A stretch of 64,000 nucleotides of DNA from Methylobacterium sp. E-065 (GCF_022829605.1 NZ_JAKSYD010000260.1:62001-126000), one strand, 5' to 3'. Positions 33,508 through 44,229 are shown, numbered from the stretch's first letter. Numbers and translations are program-made. The notes: generated by a model from the sequence alone, not told the origin.

Positions 33508-34110
33508 ATGCCGCAGGGTGCACGCACGAGCCTTGCCGCCCTCATCCTGCTGATCGGCGTCGGCGCCGCCACCGCCGAGCCCGCCGCGGGCACGACCTGG
33601 ACCGACCCACCGACCCACAAGCCCGCCGCCGACGCGCCGGCCTCGGACCGGAAGGCGGCGGCGCCCGCTCCGGCCGCGGCGCCGACAGCATCGACACCCG
33701 CCGCCGTCGCCGCAGAGGCCCGGCCCGCGCCCGCGAAGCGCAAGACGGCCGCGCGCCATGTGCCGGCCCGGACCACAGCCACGCGAAGCGCGCCGGCCCG
33801 GATTGCGGCGCGGCGCGCGGCGCCCGAGCGTCTCGCGGCCTCGGTCCGCAGGGCACGCGTCGCCGCGGCACCGCCCCGGGTGATCGTCGGCCCACGGGCC
33901 GTCGCCCTGGTGCCGCCGCAGGAGGGCTATGCCCGCTACCGGCCCTATGGCTATGGCCCGGGCTACGGCCCCGGCTATGCCGACGAGCGCCTCGACAGCC
34001 TGCACAGCGCCGCGGCCGCCGGCTACCTTGTGGTGCGTCGGCGGACGGTTCAGTTCCCCGATGGCCGGACGCTGCGCGTCTACCGGCCGGACGACGGCGA
34101 GCCGTTCTGA
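33508..34110 (+). CDS. secreted Ala/Pro/Arg-rich hypothetical protein
   Basis: This 200-aa protein has a signal peptide (about 1-23, LAALILLIGVGAATA). A long low-complexity Ala/Pro then Ala/Arg stretch follows (25-125), a YGYGPGYGPGY segment near 148-160, and a short folded end (VVRRRTVQFPDGRTLRVYRP). No family is recognised. The Gly/Tyr-Pro repeats and the basic linker suggest an envelope or cell-surface structural role. Its last 31 bases overlap the end of the convergent acyl-CoA synthetase gene. Confidence 0.65.
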   Translation: MPQGARTSLAALILLIGVGAATAEPAAGTTWTDPPTHKPAADAPASDRKAAAPAPAAAPTASTPAAVAAEARPAPAKRKTAARHVPARTTATRSAPARIAARRAAPERLAASVRRARVAAAPPRVIVGPRAVALVPPQEGYARYRPYGYGPGYGPGYADERLDSLHSAAAAGYLVVRRRTVQFPDGRTLRVYRPDDGEPF

Positions 34111-35849
34111 CCGGGCGACGACGCGAACACCGTCCGCAGCGCGGCGCGTAAAATCTTCCCCGCGGGGTTGCGGGGCAGGAGCCCGTCCCAGATCACGATC
34201 CGCACCGGCACCTTGAAGGCCGCCAGCCGTTCCGCCGCGAAGGCGCGGATCGCCTCCGGGCTGGTCTCGGCGCCCTGTTCCAGCGCCACGATGGCGCCGG
34301 GCTCCTCGCCCAGTGTCGGATGCGGCACGGGCAGCACGACCGCGTCGATCACGTCCGGATGTTCGTAGAGGACGTTCTCGACCTCGCAGCAATAGATGTT
34401 CTCGCCGCCGCGGATCAGCATGTCCTTGATCCGGTCGACGATGGTCAGGAAGCCCTCGTCGTCCACCCGGGCGAGATCGCCGGTGCGCAGCCAGCCCTCG
34501 GACAGGACCTCGCTGGTGGCCTCCGGGTCGTTCCAGTAGCCGCGGACGATGTTCGGCCCCTTCACGCAGAGTTCGCCGACGCGGCCCGGCGGAAGGTCCT
34601 GTCCCAGGGGATCGCGGATCCGCACCTCGCAGACCGGGAGCGGCGGCCCGCAGGAATCGGGATGCGCCCAATAATCCTCGGCCTGGTGGTGGGTGAAGGT
34701 CGCGGAAGTCTCGGTCATGCCCCAGCCGGTCCCGGGGACAACCTTCGGCAGGACATCGCCCAGAACCCGCACGAGATCGCCGGCGGCGGGCGCGCCGCCA
34801 TACGTGATGGCATCGAGGCTCGGCAGCGTCCGCCCGGCCTCCCGGGCCGTGGTGGCGAGCTGCCACGCGATGGTCGGCACGCCGCCCGCGCTGGTGCAGC
34901 CCTCCTGCTCGATCAGGTCGAGGGCCGCGTGCGCGTCCCAGCGATGCATCATCACCAGCCGGTGGCCGCCATAGAGCGCCGCCCCGAGGCTCGCGTGGCA
35001 GCCGGTGACGTGGAACAGCGGGATGACCAGCAGCGCCACCCGCTGCGGCGCGGCTGGGTCGGGCTTCGGCGGGCTCTCGCCCCGGCGGAGGGCGCTGCGC
35101 GAGGCCGAGTAGGGATAGGCCATCACGGTCGTGGCGGCCGCCCGGTGGGTGCCGACGGCTCCTTTCGGCTTGCCCGTGGTGCCCGAAGTGTAGAACAGGG
35201 TCGCGTCGTCCTCCGGGTCGAGGGCGACGTCCGGCAGGTGAAGATCGGGGAGGGCGCCCCAGTCCGCCACCGGGCCGAGGATGTCGGCGAGCGGCGTCCC
35301 CCGAGGATCGGGCTCCATCCGGGTTGTGAAGACCCGCTCCAAGGCTGGGCACTCTGCCAGGTGCGGCGCCAACCGGGCGAAGCGCTCGCCGTCGGCGATC
35401 AACACCCGCGCCCCGGAATGCTGCAGCCCGTAGGCGAGTTCGGGCCCGGTCCACCACGCGTTGAGCGGCGTCGCGATCGCCCCCGCGAGCAGCGCACCGA
35501 AATAGGCGACCGGCCATTCGGGCAGGTTGCGCATCGCGATGGCGACCCGGTCGCCCTTGCGCACGCCGGACGCCACCAGCGCCTGCGCCAGGGCAGTGGA
35601 GGCGCGGGCGAAGCCCGTGAAGGTCACGCGCTCGTCGCGGTAGACCACGAAGGTCTTGTCACCGTGCCCCCGGGCGATCCGGAACAGGTCGTCCAGCGTC
35701 GGCGGAGCCTTCTCCCAGATCCGGGTCGGCACGCCCCGGATCGGCACCGTGGCGATCGCGAAGGGCGCCCCCGGGGCGGTGAGCCGCGCCTCGGCATCGT
35801 GAAACGGCAGGGCCGGCCAACCGGCGGGGATGCGGGGATCGGGGCTCAT
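34080..35849 (-). CDS. acyl-CoA synthetase (AMP-forming), possible hydroxy-acid activator
   Basis: This 589-aa adenylate-forming ligase activates a carboxylic acid to its CoA thioester via an acyl-AMP. The P-loop TSGTTGKPKG is at 221-230, with GWGMTET, RTGDLARVDDEGF and the catalytic lysine K565 (NPAGKILR). It is the last gene of a leftward run and overlaps the SDR gene by ATGA. With the kinase and ACAD10/11-type dehydrogenase upstream it corresponds in role to LvaE of the Pseudomonas levulinate pathway (inference). The C-terminal end overlaps the convergent gene at 34080-34110. Confidence 0.9.
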   Translation of the reverse strand: MSPDPRIPAGWPALPFHDAEARLTAPGAPFAIATVPIRGVPTRIWEKAPPTLDDLFRIARGHGDKTFVVYRDERVTFTGFARASTALAQALVASGVRKGDRVAIAMRNLPEWPVAYFGALLAGAIATPLNAWWTGPELAYGLQHSGARVLIADGERFARLAPHLAECPALERVFTTRMEPDPRGTPLADILGPVADWGALPDLHLPDVALDPEDDATLFYTSGTTGKPKGAVGTHRAAATTVMAYPYSASRSALRRGESPPKPDPAAPQRVALLVIPLFHVTGCHASLGAALYGGHRLVMMHRWDAHAALDLIEQEGCTSAGGVPTIAWQLATTAREAGRTLPSLDAITYGGAPAAGDLVRVLGDVLPKVVPGTGWGMTETSATFTHHQAEDYWAHPDSCGPPLPVCEVRIRDPLGQDLPPGRVGELCVKGPNIVRGYWNDPEATSEVLSEGWLRTGDLARVDDEGFLTIVDRIKDMLIRGGENIYCCEVENVLYEHPDVIDAVVLPVPHPTLGEEPGAIVALEQGAETSPEAIRAFAAERLAAFKVPVRIVIWDGLLPRNPAGKILRAALRTVFASSPGQNGSPSSGR

Positions 35850-36622
35850 CGCGCGATGGTCACGCCGCCGTCGATCACGAGCGCCTGGCCGGTGACGAAC
35901 CGGCCGGCCGCAGAAGCCAGGAATACGGCCGCACCGGCGATCTCATCCGGCTCGCCGATCCGGCGCAGGGGCGCGGCGTCGGTGGTGGCGGCCAGCATGG
36001 CAGGATCTTCCCACAGGGCCCGGGCGAAATCGGTGCGGATCAGCCCCGGGCACAGGCAGTTCACCCGGACATTGGCGGGGCCGTATTCCACCGCGTAGTT
36101 GCGCGCGAGCTGGAGATCGGCGGCCTTCGAGACGTTGTAGCCGCCGATCACCGGCGAGCCCTTCAGTGCCCCGATCGAGGAGACGAGGATGATCGCCCCG
36201 TCCCGCCGCGCCACCATGCCGGAGGCGACCATCTGGATCAGCCAGTGGTTCGACAGGACGTTGTTCTCGAGGATCTTTCGGAACTGCGCGTCGGTGATGT
36301 CGGCAAGCGGTCCGTAATAGGGGTTGCTGGCGGCGTTGCCGACCAGCACGTCCACCGGACCCAGCCGCTTCTCGGTCTCGGCGACGAGATGTTCCAGCTC
36401 GGCCTTCACCGAGATGCTGGCGGGGATCGCCACCGCCCGGCCAGCGCCGTGGGCGGCCTCGATCTCGGCGACCACCGCGTCACAAGCCTCGCGCTTGCGC
36501 GACGAGATCACCACCCGGGCGCCATGCTCGGCCATCCGCAGGGCGATGGCCCGCCCGATGCCCCGGGACGAGCCGGTGATGAGGGCGACCTTGCCGGTCA
36601 GGTCGAACAGGGACACGCTCAC
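35846..36622 (-). CDS. short-chain dehydrogenase/reductase
   Basis: This 258-aa classical SDR from GTG 36622 has the cofactor loop TGSSRGIGRAIA (about 16-27), NNA-type NAASNPYYG, the catalytic Ser in VSSIG and YNVSK (Tyr/Lys). It overlaps both neighbours by 4 bases (GTGA with the kinase gene, ATGA with the ligase). In a Lva-like scheme it would oxidise the hydroxyacyl intermediate or hydroxyacid; this is inferred from position. Confidence 0.9.
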   Translation of the reverse strand: MSVSLFDLTGKVALITGSSRGIGRAIALRMAEHGARVVISSRKREACDAVVAEIEAAHGAGRAVAIPASISVKAELEHLVAETEKRLGPVDVLVGNAASNPYYGPLADITDAQFRKILENNVLSNHWLIQMVASGMVARRDGAIILVSSIGALKGSPVIGGYNVSKAADLQLARNYAVEYGPANVRVNCLCPGLIRTDFARALWEDPAMLAATTDAAPLRRIGEPDEIAGAAVFLASAAGRFVTGQALVIDGGVTIAR

Positions 36623-37677
36623 GCCCCCGCCCGCTCGGCGAAGCCCCAGGCCGCGGCAGCGAGCTTCGGCACCCGCGCCGCCATCGCGGCGGCGTGTTCG
36701 CTGGCGGCGTTGCCGGCCTTGGCGCGGGCCGCCACGCCCTGCAGGATGCCGACCAGCCGGAACAGGTTGTAGGCGAAGTACCAGTCGAGATCGGGCAGGT
36801 TTGTCCGATCCGCCGCCCGGCAGTAGAGCGCCAACGCCTCGTCCCGGGTGGGGATGCCCAGAGCCGGCAGGTCGAGGCCGCCGAGCCCGCTGCGCCCGTC
36901 TGCCGGCAGCTCCCACTGCATCAGCAGGTAGCTGAAATCGGCCAGCGGATCGCCGAGCGTCGACAATTCCCAGTCGAGCACCGCGCTGACGCCGCCGTCC
37001 CGGGAAAAGATCAGGTTGTCGAGCCGGTAATCGCCGTGGACCACACAGGCGCCCTGCTGCTCGGGCACCGTCTTGGGCAGCCACGCGATCAGCCGCTCGA
37101 CATCCTCCAGCCGCCCGTCCTCGGCGGCGCGGTACTGGCGGGTCCAGCGGTCGACCTGCCGGGCGAAGTAGTTGCCGGGCCGGCCGTAATCGGACAGCCC
37201 GGCCGCCTCCGGGTCGATGGCGTGGAGGCGCGCCAGCGTGGCGATCATGCCGGCGTAGTGCCGGTGGCGGGCGTGGGGATCGAGGCCCGGCAGGGCACCG
37301 TCCCAGTGTACGGCGCCGTCGACCGCCTCCATCACGTAGAAGGCCGCGCCGATGATCTCCGGGTCCTCGCACAGCGCGAAGGGGCGCGGCACCGGAAAGC
37401 CCTCGCCGTAGAGGGCGCCGATCACACGGAACTCGCGCTCCACGGCGTGCGCGGAGGGCAGAAGCGGGCCGAAGGGTTTCCGGCGCAGCACATAGGCCTG
37501 GGCGGGCGTGTCGAGCCGGTAGGTCGGGTTCGACTGGCCGCCGCGGAACTGCCGCACGGTGAGCGGGCCGGCAAAGCCGCGGACATGCACGTCCATCCAG
37601 GCGGCGAGCTTCGCCTCGTCGATCCGGTGGCGCGGCTCGATCGCCTTCACGCCGGAGAAGACATCGGCCTCGCTCAT
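36619..37677 (-). CDS. APH-fold phosphotransferase, ACAD10/11 kinase-domain type
   Basis: The 352-aa kinase has GGQSNPTY (47-54) and YVLRRKP in the small lobe, the catalytic loop HGDYRLDN (214-221) and the Mg-binding DWE (235-237). This is the pattern of the N-terminal domain of mammalian ACAD10/11 and of LvaA, which phosphorylate the hydroxyl of 4-hydroxyacyl-CoA. The ATG 37677 overlaps the stop of the acyl-CoA dehydrogenase gene (ATGA), so the two enzymes that are one protein in mammals are coupled here. The substrate is inferred, not shown. Confidence 0.85.
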   Translation of the reverse strand: MSEADVFSGVKAIEPRHRIDEAKLAAWMDVHVRGFAGPLTVRQFRGGQSNPTYRLDTPAQAYVLRRKPFGPLLPSAHAVEREFRVIGALYGEGFPVPRPFALCEDPEIIGAAFYVMEAVDGAVHWDGALPGLDPHARHRHYAGMIATLARLHAIDPEAAGLSDYGRPGNYFARQVDRWTRQYRAAEDGRLEDVERLIAWLPKTVPEQQGACVVHGDYRLDNLIFSRDGGVSAVLDWELSTLGDPLADFSYLLMQWELPADGRSGLGGLDLPALGIPTRDEALALYCRAADRTNLPDLDWYFAYNLFRLVGILQGVAARAKAGNAASEHAAAMAARVPKLAAAAWGFAERAGA

Positions 37678-38927
37678 GCCCGCTCCGCCTCCGGGGCTCC
37701 TGGCCGGGCATTGGTGTAGCGCCCGAATTCCAGCCGGGCGATCGAGCGGTTGTGGACCTCGTCGGGCCCGTCGGCGAGCCGCAGGGTGCGGATGTGGGCG
37801 TACATCTTGGCGAGCCCGAAATCCTCCGAGACGCCGGCCCCGCCATGGGCCTGGATCGCGTCGTCGATCACCTTCAGCGCCACCCGGGGCGCCGCGACCT
37901 TGATCATGGCGATCTCGAGCTTGGCGCCCTTGGCGCCGACCTTGTCCATCATGTCGGCGGCCTTCAGGCAGAGGAGGCGGGTCATCTCGATGTCGATCCG
38001 CGCCTCCGCGACCCGCTGCTCCCAGACCGACTGCTCGCTGATCCGCTTGCCGAAGGCGACCCGCGAGACCAGCCGGCGGGCCATGGCCTCCAGCGCCACC
38101 TCGGCCGCCCCGATGGTGCGCATGCAATGGTGGATCCGGCCCGGACCCAGGCGCCCTTGCGCGATCTCGAAACCGCGCCCCTCGCCGAGGATCAGGTTCT
38201 CGGCCGGCACCCGGACGTTCTCCAGCACCACCTCGCCATGGCCCTTGGGGGCGTCCTCGTAGCCGAAGACCGGCAGCAGGCGCGCGACGCGCACGCCCGG
38301 CGTGTCCATGGGCACCAGGATCTGCGATTGCTGGCGGTGGCGGGGCGCCTCCGGGTCGGTCTTGCCCATCAGGATCGCGATCTTGCAGCGCGGATCGCCG
38401 ACGCCGGTGGACCACCATTTGCGGCCGTCGACGACGTACTGGTCGCCATCGCGGCGGATCGACGTCGCGATGTTGGTGGCGTCCGAGGAGGCGACCTCCG
38501 GCTCGGTCATCAGGAAGGCCGAGCGGATCTCCCCCGCCATCAGGGGCTTCAGCCACCGGTCCTTCTGGGCGGGGCTGCCGTAGCGGTGCAGCACCTCCAT
38601 GTTGCCGGTATCGGGCGCCGCGCAGTTGAACACCTCCGAGGCGATCCCGACCCGGCCCATCGCCTCGGCGCAGAGCGCGTAATCGAGGTTGGTCAGACCG
38701 GCGCCGCGATACGCGTCGGTGTCGTGCTCGGGGGCGGGCGGCAGGAACAGGTTCCACAGGCCCTCGGCCCGCGCCTTGTCCTTCAGCCGCTCCATGGTCG
38801 GGGAGGGTTCGCGGCTCTCGGAACGCTCCGCCGCCACCGCGGCGGCGGCCGGCAGGATCACATCGGCGATGAAGGCGCGGACGCGGGTCAGCCAGTGCGT
38901 CTGGGATTGCGAGAGGGTGAAATCCAC
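37674..38927 (-). CDS. ACAD10/11-type acyl-CoA dehydrogenase
   Basis: This 417-aa FAD acyl-CoA dehydrogenase starts at GTG 38927. The diagnostic stretches are NCAAPDTGNMEVLHRYG (101-117), TEPEVASSDATNI (141-153), LGPGRIHHCMRT and ADGPDEVH (385-392). From memory these match mammalian ACAD11 far better than ordinary beta-oxidation dehydrogenases. In ACAD11 and LvaC this domain takes a 4-phosphoacyl-CoA through phosphate elimination to a 3-hydroxyacyl product. It is followed by the kinase gene and preceded by a dispersed repeat. Confidence 0.88.
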   Translation of the reverse strand: MDFTLSQSQTHWLTRVRAFIADVILPAAAAVAAERSESREPSPTMERLKDKARAEGLWNLFLPPAPEHDTDAYRGAGLTNLDYALCAEAMGRVGIASEVFNCAAPDTGNMEVLHRYGSPAQKDRWLKPLMAGEIRSAFLMTEPEVASSDATNIATSIRRDGDQYVVDGRKWWSTGVGDPRCKIAILMGKTDPEAPRHRQQSQILVPMDTPGVRVARLLPVFGYEDAPKGHGEVVLENVRVPAENLILGEGRGFEIAQGRLGPGRIHHCMRTIGAAEVALEAMARRLVSRVAFGKRISEQSVWEQRVAEARIDIEMTRLLCLKAADMMDKVGAKGAKLEIAMIKVAAPRVALKVIDDAIQAHGGAGVSEDFGLAKMYAHIRTLRLADGPDEVHNRSIARLEFGRYTNARPGAPEAERA

Positions 38928-38963
38928 GGTGTCCGCTCCGCTCACATCCGTCGCTGCGGGCTT

Positions 38964-39077
38964 CTCTCCTCCCCCTTGCGGGGAGGAGTTGGAGGTGGGG
39001 GTGGCGCAGGACGGGTCGTTCCGGTGCCTTCTGCACCACCCCCACCCCTGGCCCCTCCCCACAAGGGGGAGGGGAAA
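38964..39077. repeat. dispersed inverted repeat, CTCCTCCCCCTTG family, copy 1
   Basis: The arms CTCCTCCCCCTTGCGGGG and CCCCTCCCCACAAGGGGGAG enclose an inner GGAGGTGGGGGTGG / CCACCCCCACCCC pair. It fills the 38928-39083 gap between the ABC ATPase gene and the dehydrogenase gene. A second copy in the same orientation is at 53529-53655. Confidence 0.85.
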
Positions 39078-39083
39078 TAGCCC

Positions 39084-40585
<1,502 letters not shown>

Positions 40586-40589
<4 letters not shown>

Positions 40590-41506
40590 CGAGCTCTCCG
40601 GAGCGATCCGAGGCCGAGCAGCCCCGAGGGTACGAACAGGATCACCAGCAGCGCCACCGCCGAGACCACGAAGGTCGAGAGGCCACCGAGCGGGCGCAGC
40701 AGCTCGCCGGCCGCGATCAGGAACACGGCGCCCACAGCCGCGCCCACGATGGTGCGCCGGCCGCCGAGCACCGCCGCGATGATCACCTGCACGCCGACCG
40801 ACGTGTTGATCAGCGTGCCGACCGAGGCGGTGCCCATGTAGAAGACCACCAGCCCGCCCGCGAGGCCCGAGAAGGCGGCGCTGACCGCGAAGGCCGCGAG
40901 CTTGTGCTTGGCGACGTTGAAGCCGAGCGCCCCGGTCACCACCGGGTCCTGACCGGCGGCCTGGAGGATCAGGCCCACGGGCGAGCGCGCGATGACGGTG
41001 AGGATGAGCCCCGAGACCGCCATGAAGCCGAGCGCCAGCCAGTAATTGGTGTCGGCGTCGATCGAGATGACGTCGGGCACGGTCAGGCCGATCTCGCCGC
41101 CGGTGAGATCGGAGAACACCACGATCATGTTCTGCAGGAGCAGCACCGCCACCAGGGTGATCAATCCGAAATACGGCCCGCGCACCTTCAGCGCAGGCAG
41201 CGCCAGGGCGAGGCCGCCGACCACGGCGAGCACCGTCCCGACCGCGAGGCAGTAGGGGATCGGCAGTTCGTAGCGGTTGTTGAGGATGCCGGCCCCGTAG
41301 GCCCCGAGCCCGATCAGGAAGGTCGGGCCGAAATTCACCTCGCCGGCGAAACCGAAGAGCAGGTCCCAGGCCATGGAGAACACGCCGAAATAATAGGCGA
41401 TGGTCAGGAGGCCGAGGATGTAGCCGGAGACATACCAGGGGAGGGTGGCGGCGAGCGCGACGGCGAGGATCGCGATCCAGAAGCCGGGGGTGGTGAGGAG
41501 CTTCAT
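40586..41506 (-). CDS. LivM-type permease
   Basis: This 306-aa inner-membrane permease of the branched-chain amino-acid/amide ABC family has eight to nine hydrophobic helices and the family segments FGFAGEVNFGPTFLIGLGAYG and VVTGALGFNV (cytoplasmic loop contacting the ATPase). The ATG 41506 is preceded by a repeat-filled gap; the frame further upstream runs through that repeat and is not coding. With LivH it forms the channel. Confidence 0.92.
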
Positions 41507-41530
41507 CGGGATACAAGGGCTCCGCGCTGA

Positions 41531-41722
41531 TCCCTCCCCCCTCTGCGGGGGAGGGTGGCCCCCGAAGGGGGTCGGGCCGGGACGTAGTCCCGCAAGAGGG
41601 GAGCGACGGCGCAGAATAAAGCTCCGTGTCGCGTGAAGGGCGCGCCGTTTCCTGAAGCCGGGTTCCCCTTTCCCGACCCCCGCTGACGCGGGGGCCACCC
41701 TCCCCCGCAGAGGGGGGAGGGG
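41531..41722. repeat. dispersed repeat, CTCTGCGGGGGAGGGTGGCC family, copy 1
   Basis: This 190-base element has outer arms CCCTCCCCCCTCTGCGGGGG / CCCCCGCAGAGGGGGGAGGG and inner pairs GGTGGCCCCCGAAGGGGGTCGGG and CCCGACCCCCGCTGACGCGG, plus a central GGGACGTAGTCCC palindrome. A close copy in the same orientation is at 48068-48258. It occupies most of the 41507-41780 gap between the two permease genes, without obvious harm to the operon. Confidence 0.88.
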
Positions 41723-41780
41723 ATGCCGTGGAGATCGCGCGGGATCGGCTTGCTTCGATCGGAAAATCCCAGACAAACCA

Positions 41781-42656
41781 TCACCGCCGCCCCAGCAGAC
41801 CCTGCGGGCGCAGGTACATCACGGCCACCAGCAACAGCAGCGCCGGGATCACCCGGTAGGCGGGCGAGATCAGGTAGGCGGTGGCGGTCTCAAGATACCC
41901 GACCACGTAGGCGGCGATCAGCGAGCCGGTGACGCTCCCCAGCCCCCCCAGCACCACGATCGAGAAGGCGCTCGCGGTGAGCGGCCCGACCGAATACGAG
42001 GACACCCCCAGAAACATTCCGAGCAACACTCCGGCGATGCCGGCGAGCAGACCGTAGATCGCCCAGACCGCCACGTAGATCTTGCCCATGTCGTGGCCGA
42101 GCAGGGTGACGCCCCGCGGGTTCATGGAGGCGGCGAGCAGGACCTTGCCGGCCCGCGCCCGGTTCACGAACAGCCAGAGCAGGCCGATCACCACCCAGCA
42201 GATCAGCGCGGTGAACAGCTCGTTCTTCGGCGTACGGACGCCCGCGATCTCGACCACGCCCTCGATGAGCGGCAGCACGGTCTTCGGATTGTCGGTGAAG
42301 AAGTAGGCGACCAGCTCCTGGATCATGATCCCCCAGAGCAGCGTGCCGGTCAGCACGAAGATCTCTTTTTCTTCCCGCGGGATCGCCTTGCTCCGCTCGA
42401 TCGGCGCCACGACCGCGAAGTAGGTGACGAGGGCACCGGCCAGCCCGCACAGCACGCCGATCGCCGCCCCCGCGTAGGAGCCGAGCCCGAACAGAGCCGA
42501 GGCCGCCCAGGCCGCCACCGCGGCCATCACCATCAGGGCGCCGTGGGTCAGATTAAGGACGCCCGAGACCCCGAAGATCAGGGTGAAGCCCATCGCGCCG
42601 AGCGCGTAGAGGGCCGAGATCGCGAAGCCGTCGACGAGGATCTGGAGGCCGATCAC
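41781..42656 (-). CDS. LivH-type permease
   Basis: This 291-aa permease starts MIGLQILVDGFAISALYALGAMGFTLIFG-like, the LivH signature, with GVLNLTHGALMVMAA and GRAP-like loop NPRGVTLLGHD. About eight membrane helices are visible. It lies 19 bases after the binding-protein gene and is the first permease of the leftward transporter operon. Confidence 0.93.
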   Translation of the reverse strand: MIGLQILVDGFAISALYALGAMGFTLIFGVSGVLNLTHGALMVMAAVAAWAASALFGLGSYAGAAIGVLCGLAGALVTYFAVVAPIERSKAIPREEKEIFVLTGTLLWGIMIQELVAYFFTDNPKTVLPLIEGVVEIAGVRTPKNELFTALICWVVIGLLWLFVNRARAGKVLLAASMNPRGVTLLGHDMGKIYVAVWAIYGLLAGIAGVLLGMFLGVSSYSVGPLTASAFSIVVLGGLGSVTGSLIAAYVVGYLETATAYLISPAYRVIPALLLLVAVMYLRPQGLLGRR

Positions 42657-42675
42657 AGCGCTCTCCCCGCCCGAC

Positions 42676-43935
42676 TTACTGGACCGCCGGCTTGACGGCG
42701 GGCGGCAGGACCAAAGTCCCGTTGGCCGTCGCCGCCGGCCAGATCGACACCTGCTTGCCGTTCTGCCACTGGCCGAGCACGCTGGTCATCAGGCCCGGGC
42801 CGTACTGGATCGAGTGGGTGAACGGCTGGTCCTTGCCGTAGAACTTCAGGTGCCCGACCGTGCCGACATAGTCGGTCTGCTCCAGGGCCTCGACGAGCTT
42901 GTCGGCCTCCGTGGAGCCCGCCCGCTTGATCGCCTCGGCGGTGTAGTGGACGGCGTCATACGCCATGAAGCCCGCGTAGGACGGCGCCCCGCCGAAGCGC
43001 TTGGTGAAGGCCTCCGAGAAGGGAATCGTCTTCTCGGTGAGCGCCACGCCCGGCAGCGCCACGCTGTCGAACAGCACGCCCTGCGTGCCGCCGTTGGTGT
43101 TGGCCCAGAAGGTCGAGGAGGTCGCCTGGCCGCTGATCCCCGTCATGGCGATCGGCACCTGCTGGTTCTGCCACTGCACGGTCGGCTGCACGCCGACATG
43201 GGCGATGCCGGTGACGATCAGGTCGGGCTTGGCCGCCTCGATCTTGTTGTAGATCGGCGTGAAGTCGCCCGTGTCCGGCGAGAAGCGGACATGCTCCACC
43301 ACCTTCAATCCGGATCTCGGCAGGCATTCCTCGTAGGCGGCGTCGAGCGGGCGGGTCCAGGCCGCGTCCTCGCTCATGATCGCGGCGGTCTTGGCCTTGA
43401 GCTTATCGACCAGCACATCCTTGGCGGAATCACAGACCGCCTGCGCCAAGGCGTGCGAGGTCAGGTAGCCGTGGAAGGTGTACTTGTTGCGCGCGTAGTC
43501 CTTGTGGACGTTCACGCTGATCTCGTTCGAGGCCGCGCCGGGCGTGATCATCGGCGTCTTGAGCCGGGCCGCCCAGGGCATCAGGGCCAGCACGACCTCC
43601 GAGATGTAGCTGGCGATGACGAGATTGACCTGGTCCTCGGACACGGCCCGCTGGAACGCGCGCACCGCGTCGGAGGCGGAGGACTTGTCGTCGTAGGTGA
43701 CGACCTGGATCTGACGCCCGTCGATCCCACCCTTGGCGTTGATCTCGTCGGCGGCGAGCTGCACCGCCTGCGGGATCGAGGCCCCGGCCACCGACTGCGC
43801 CTCGGCGATCACGCCGATCTTGATCGGCTCGGCGGCCCGCGCCGGCCCAGCGAGCATCGAGCCCGCCGCCAGCAAAGCAGGCAGCACGCGCCGGATCTGA
43901 GCGGGCCGGACGACGGCACGCGCGGTCTCGGTCAT
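42676..43935 (-). CDS. periplasmic binding protein of the Liv-type importer
   Basis: The 419-aa type I periplasmic binding protein has a signal peptide (about 1-34, ending AGPARA), then IKIGVIAEAQSVAGASIPQA and DEINAKGGIDGRQIQVV typical of HAAT-family receptors. It heads the leftward transporter operon. Ligands in this family extend from branched-chain amino acids to amides and aromatic or aliphatic acids; the linked catabolic genes favour an organic acid (inference). Confidence 0.92.
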   Translation of the reverse strand: MTETARAVVRPAQIRRVLPALLAAGSMLAGPARAAEPIKIGVIAEAQSVAGASIPQAVQLAADEINAKGGIDGRQIQVVTYDDKSSASDAVRAFQRAVSEDQVNLVIASYISEVVLALMPWAARLKTPMITPGAASNEISVNVHKDYARNKYTFHGYLTSHALAQAVCDSAKDVLVDKLKAKTAAIMSEDAAWTRPLDAAYEECLPRSGLKVVEHVRFSPDTGDFTPIYNKIEAAKPDLIVTGIAHVGVQPTVQWQNQQVPIAMTGISGQATSSTFWANTNGGTQGVLFDSVALPGVALTEKTIPFSEAFTKRFGGAPSYAGFMAYDAVHYTAEAIKRAGSTEADKLVEALEQTDYVGTVGHLKFYGKDQPFTHSIQYGPGLMTSVLGQWQNGKQVSIWPAATANGTLVLPPAVKPAVQ

Positions 43936-44229
43936 CGGCGTTTCCTCAAATTGAGCGCCCGAATTTTTTATTCGCGGGCTTGGGACCGACTGTAGCCGGG
44001 GCTCGACGGATCACAAGGGGCGGGCGGCGCGGGGCGGGTGACGTTTCCGGCGCTTCGTTCGGGCCGCGGGCTTTCGGGTCCGGCGGCCTCAGCATAGGCT
44101 CGCGTCGGGACCCGCTGAAGCGGGCTCGATGGCCTCGAAGAAAGGCGCACGACAGGTGAGGAACGCACGCGCTTTCGGGCCCGGAACCAGTCCGGGCCGC
44201 GGCGCCCGGCCAGGCCGGGTGCCCACCCC
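43936..44229. promoter_or_regulatory. divergent intergenic region between the two catabolic operons
   Basis: This 294-base region must carry both promoters. Next to the leftward start there is a CCCGAAT-TTTTT-ATTCGCGGG hairpin-like segment (43966-43979). I could not define a clear -35/-10 pair or an operator. No transcription factor gene lies in either operon. Confidence 0.4.
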
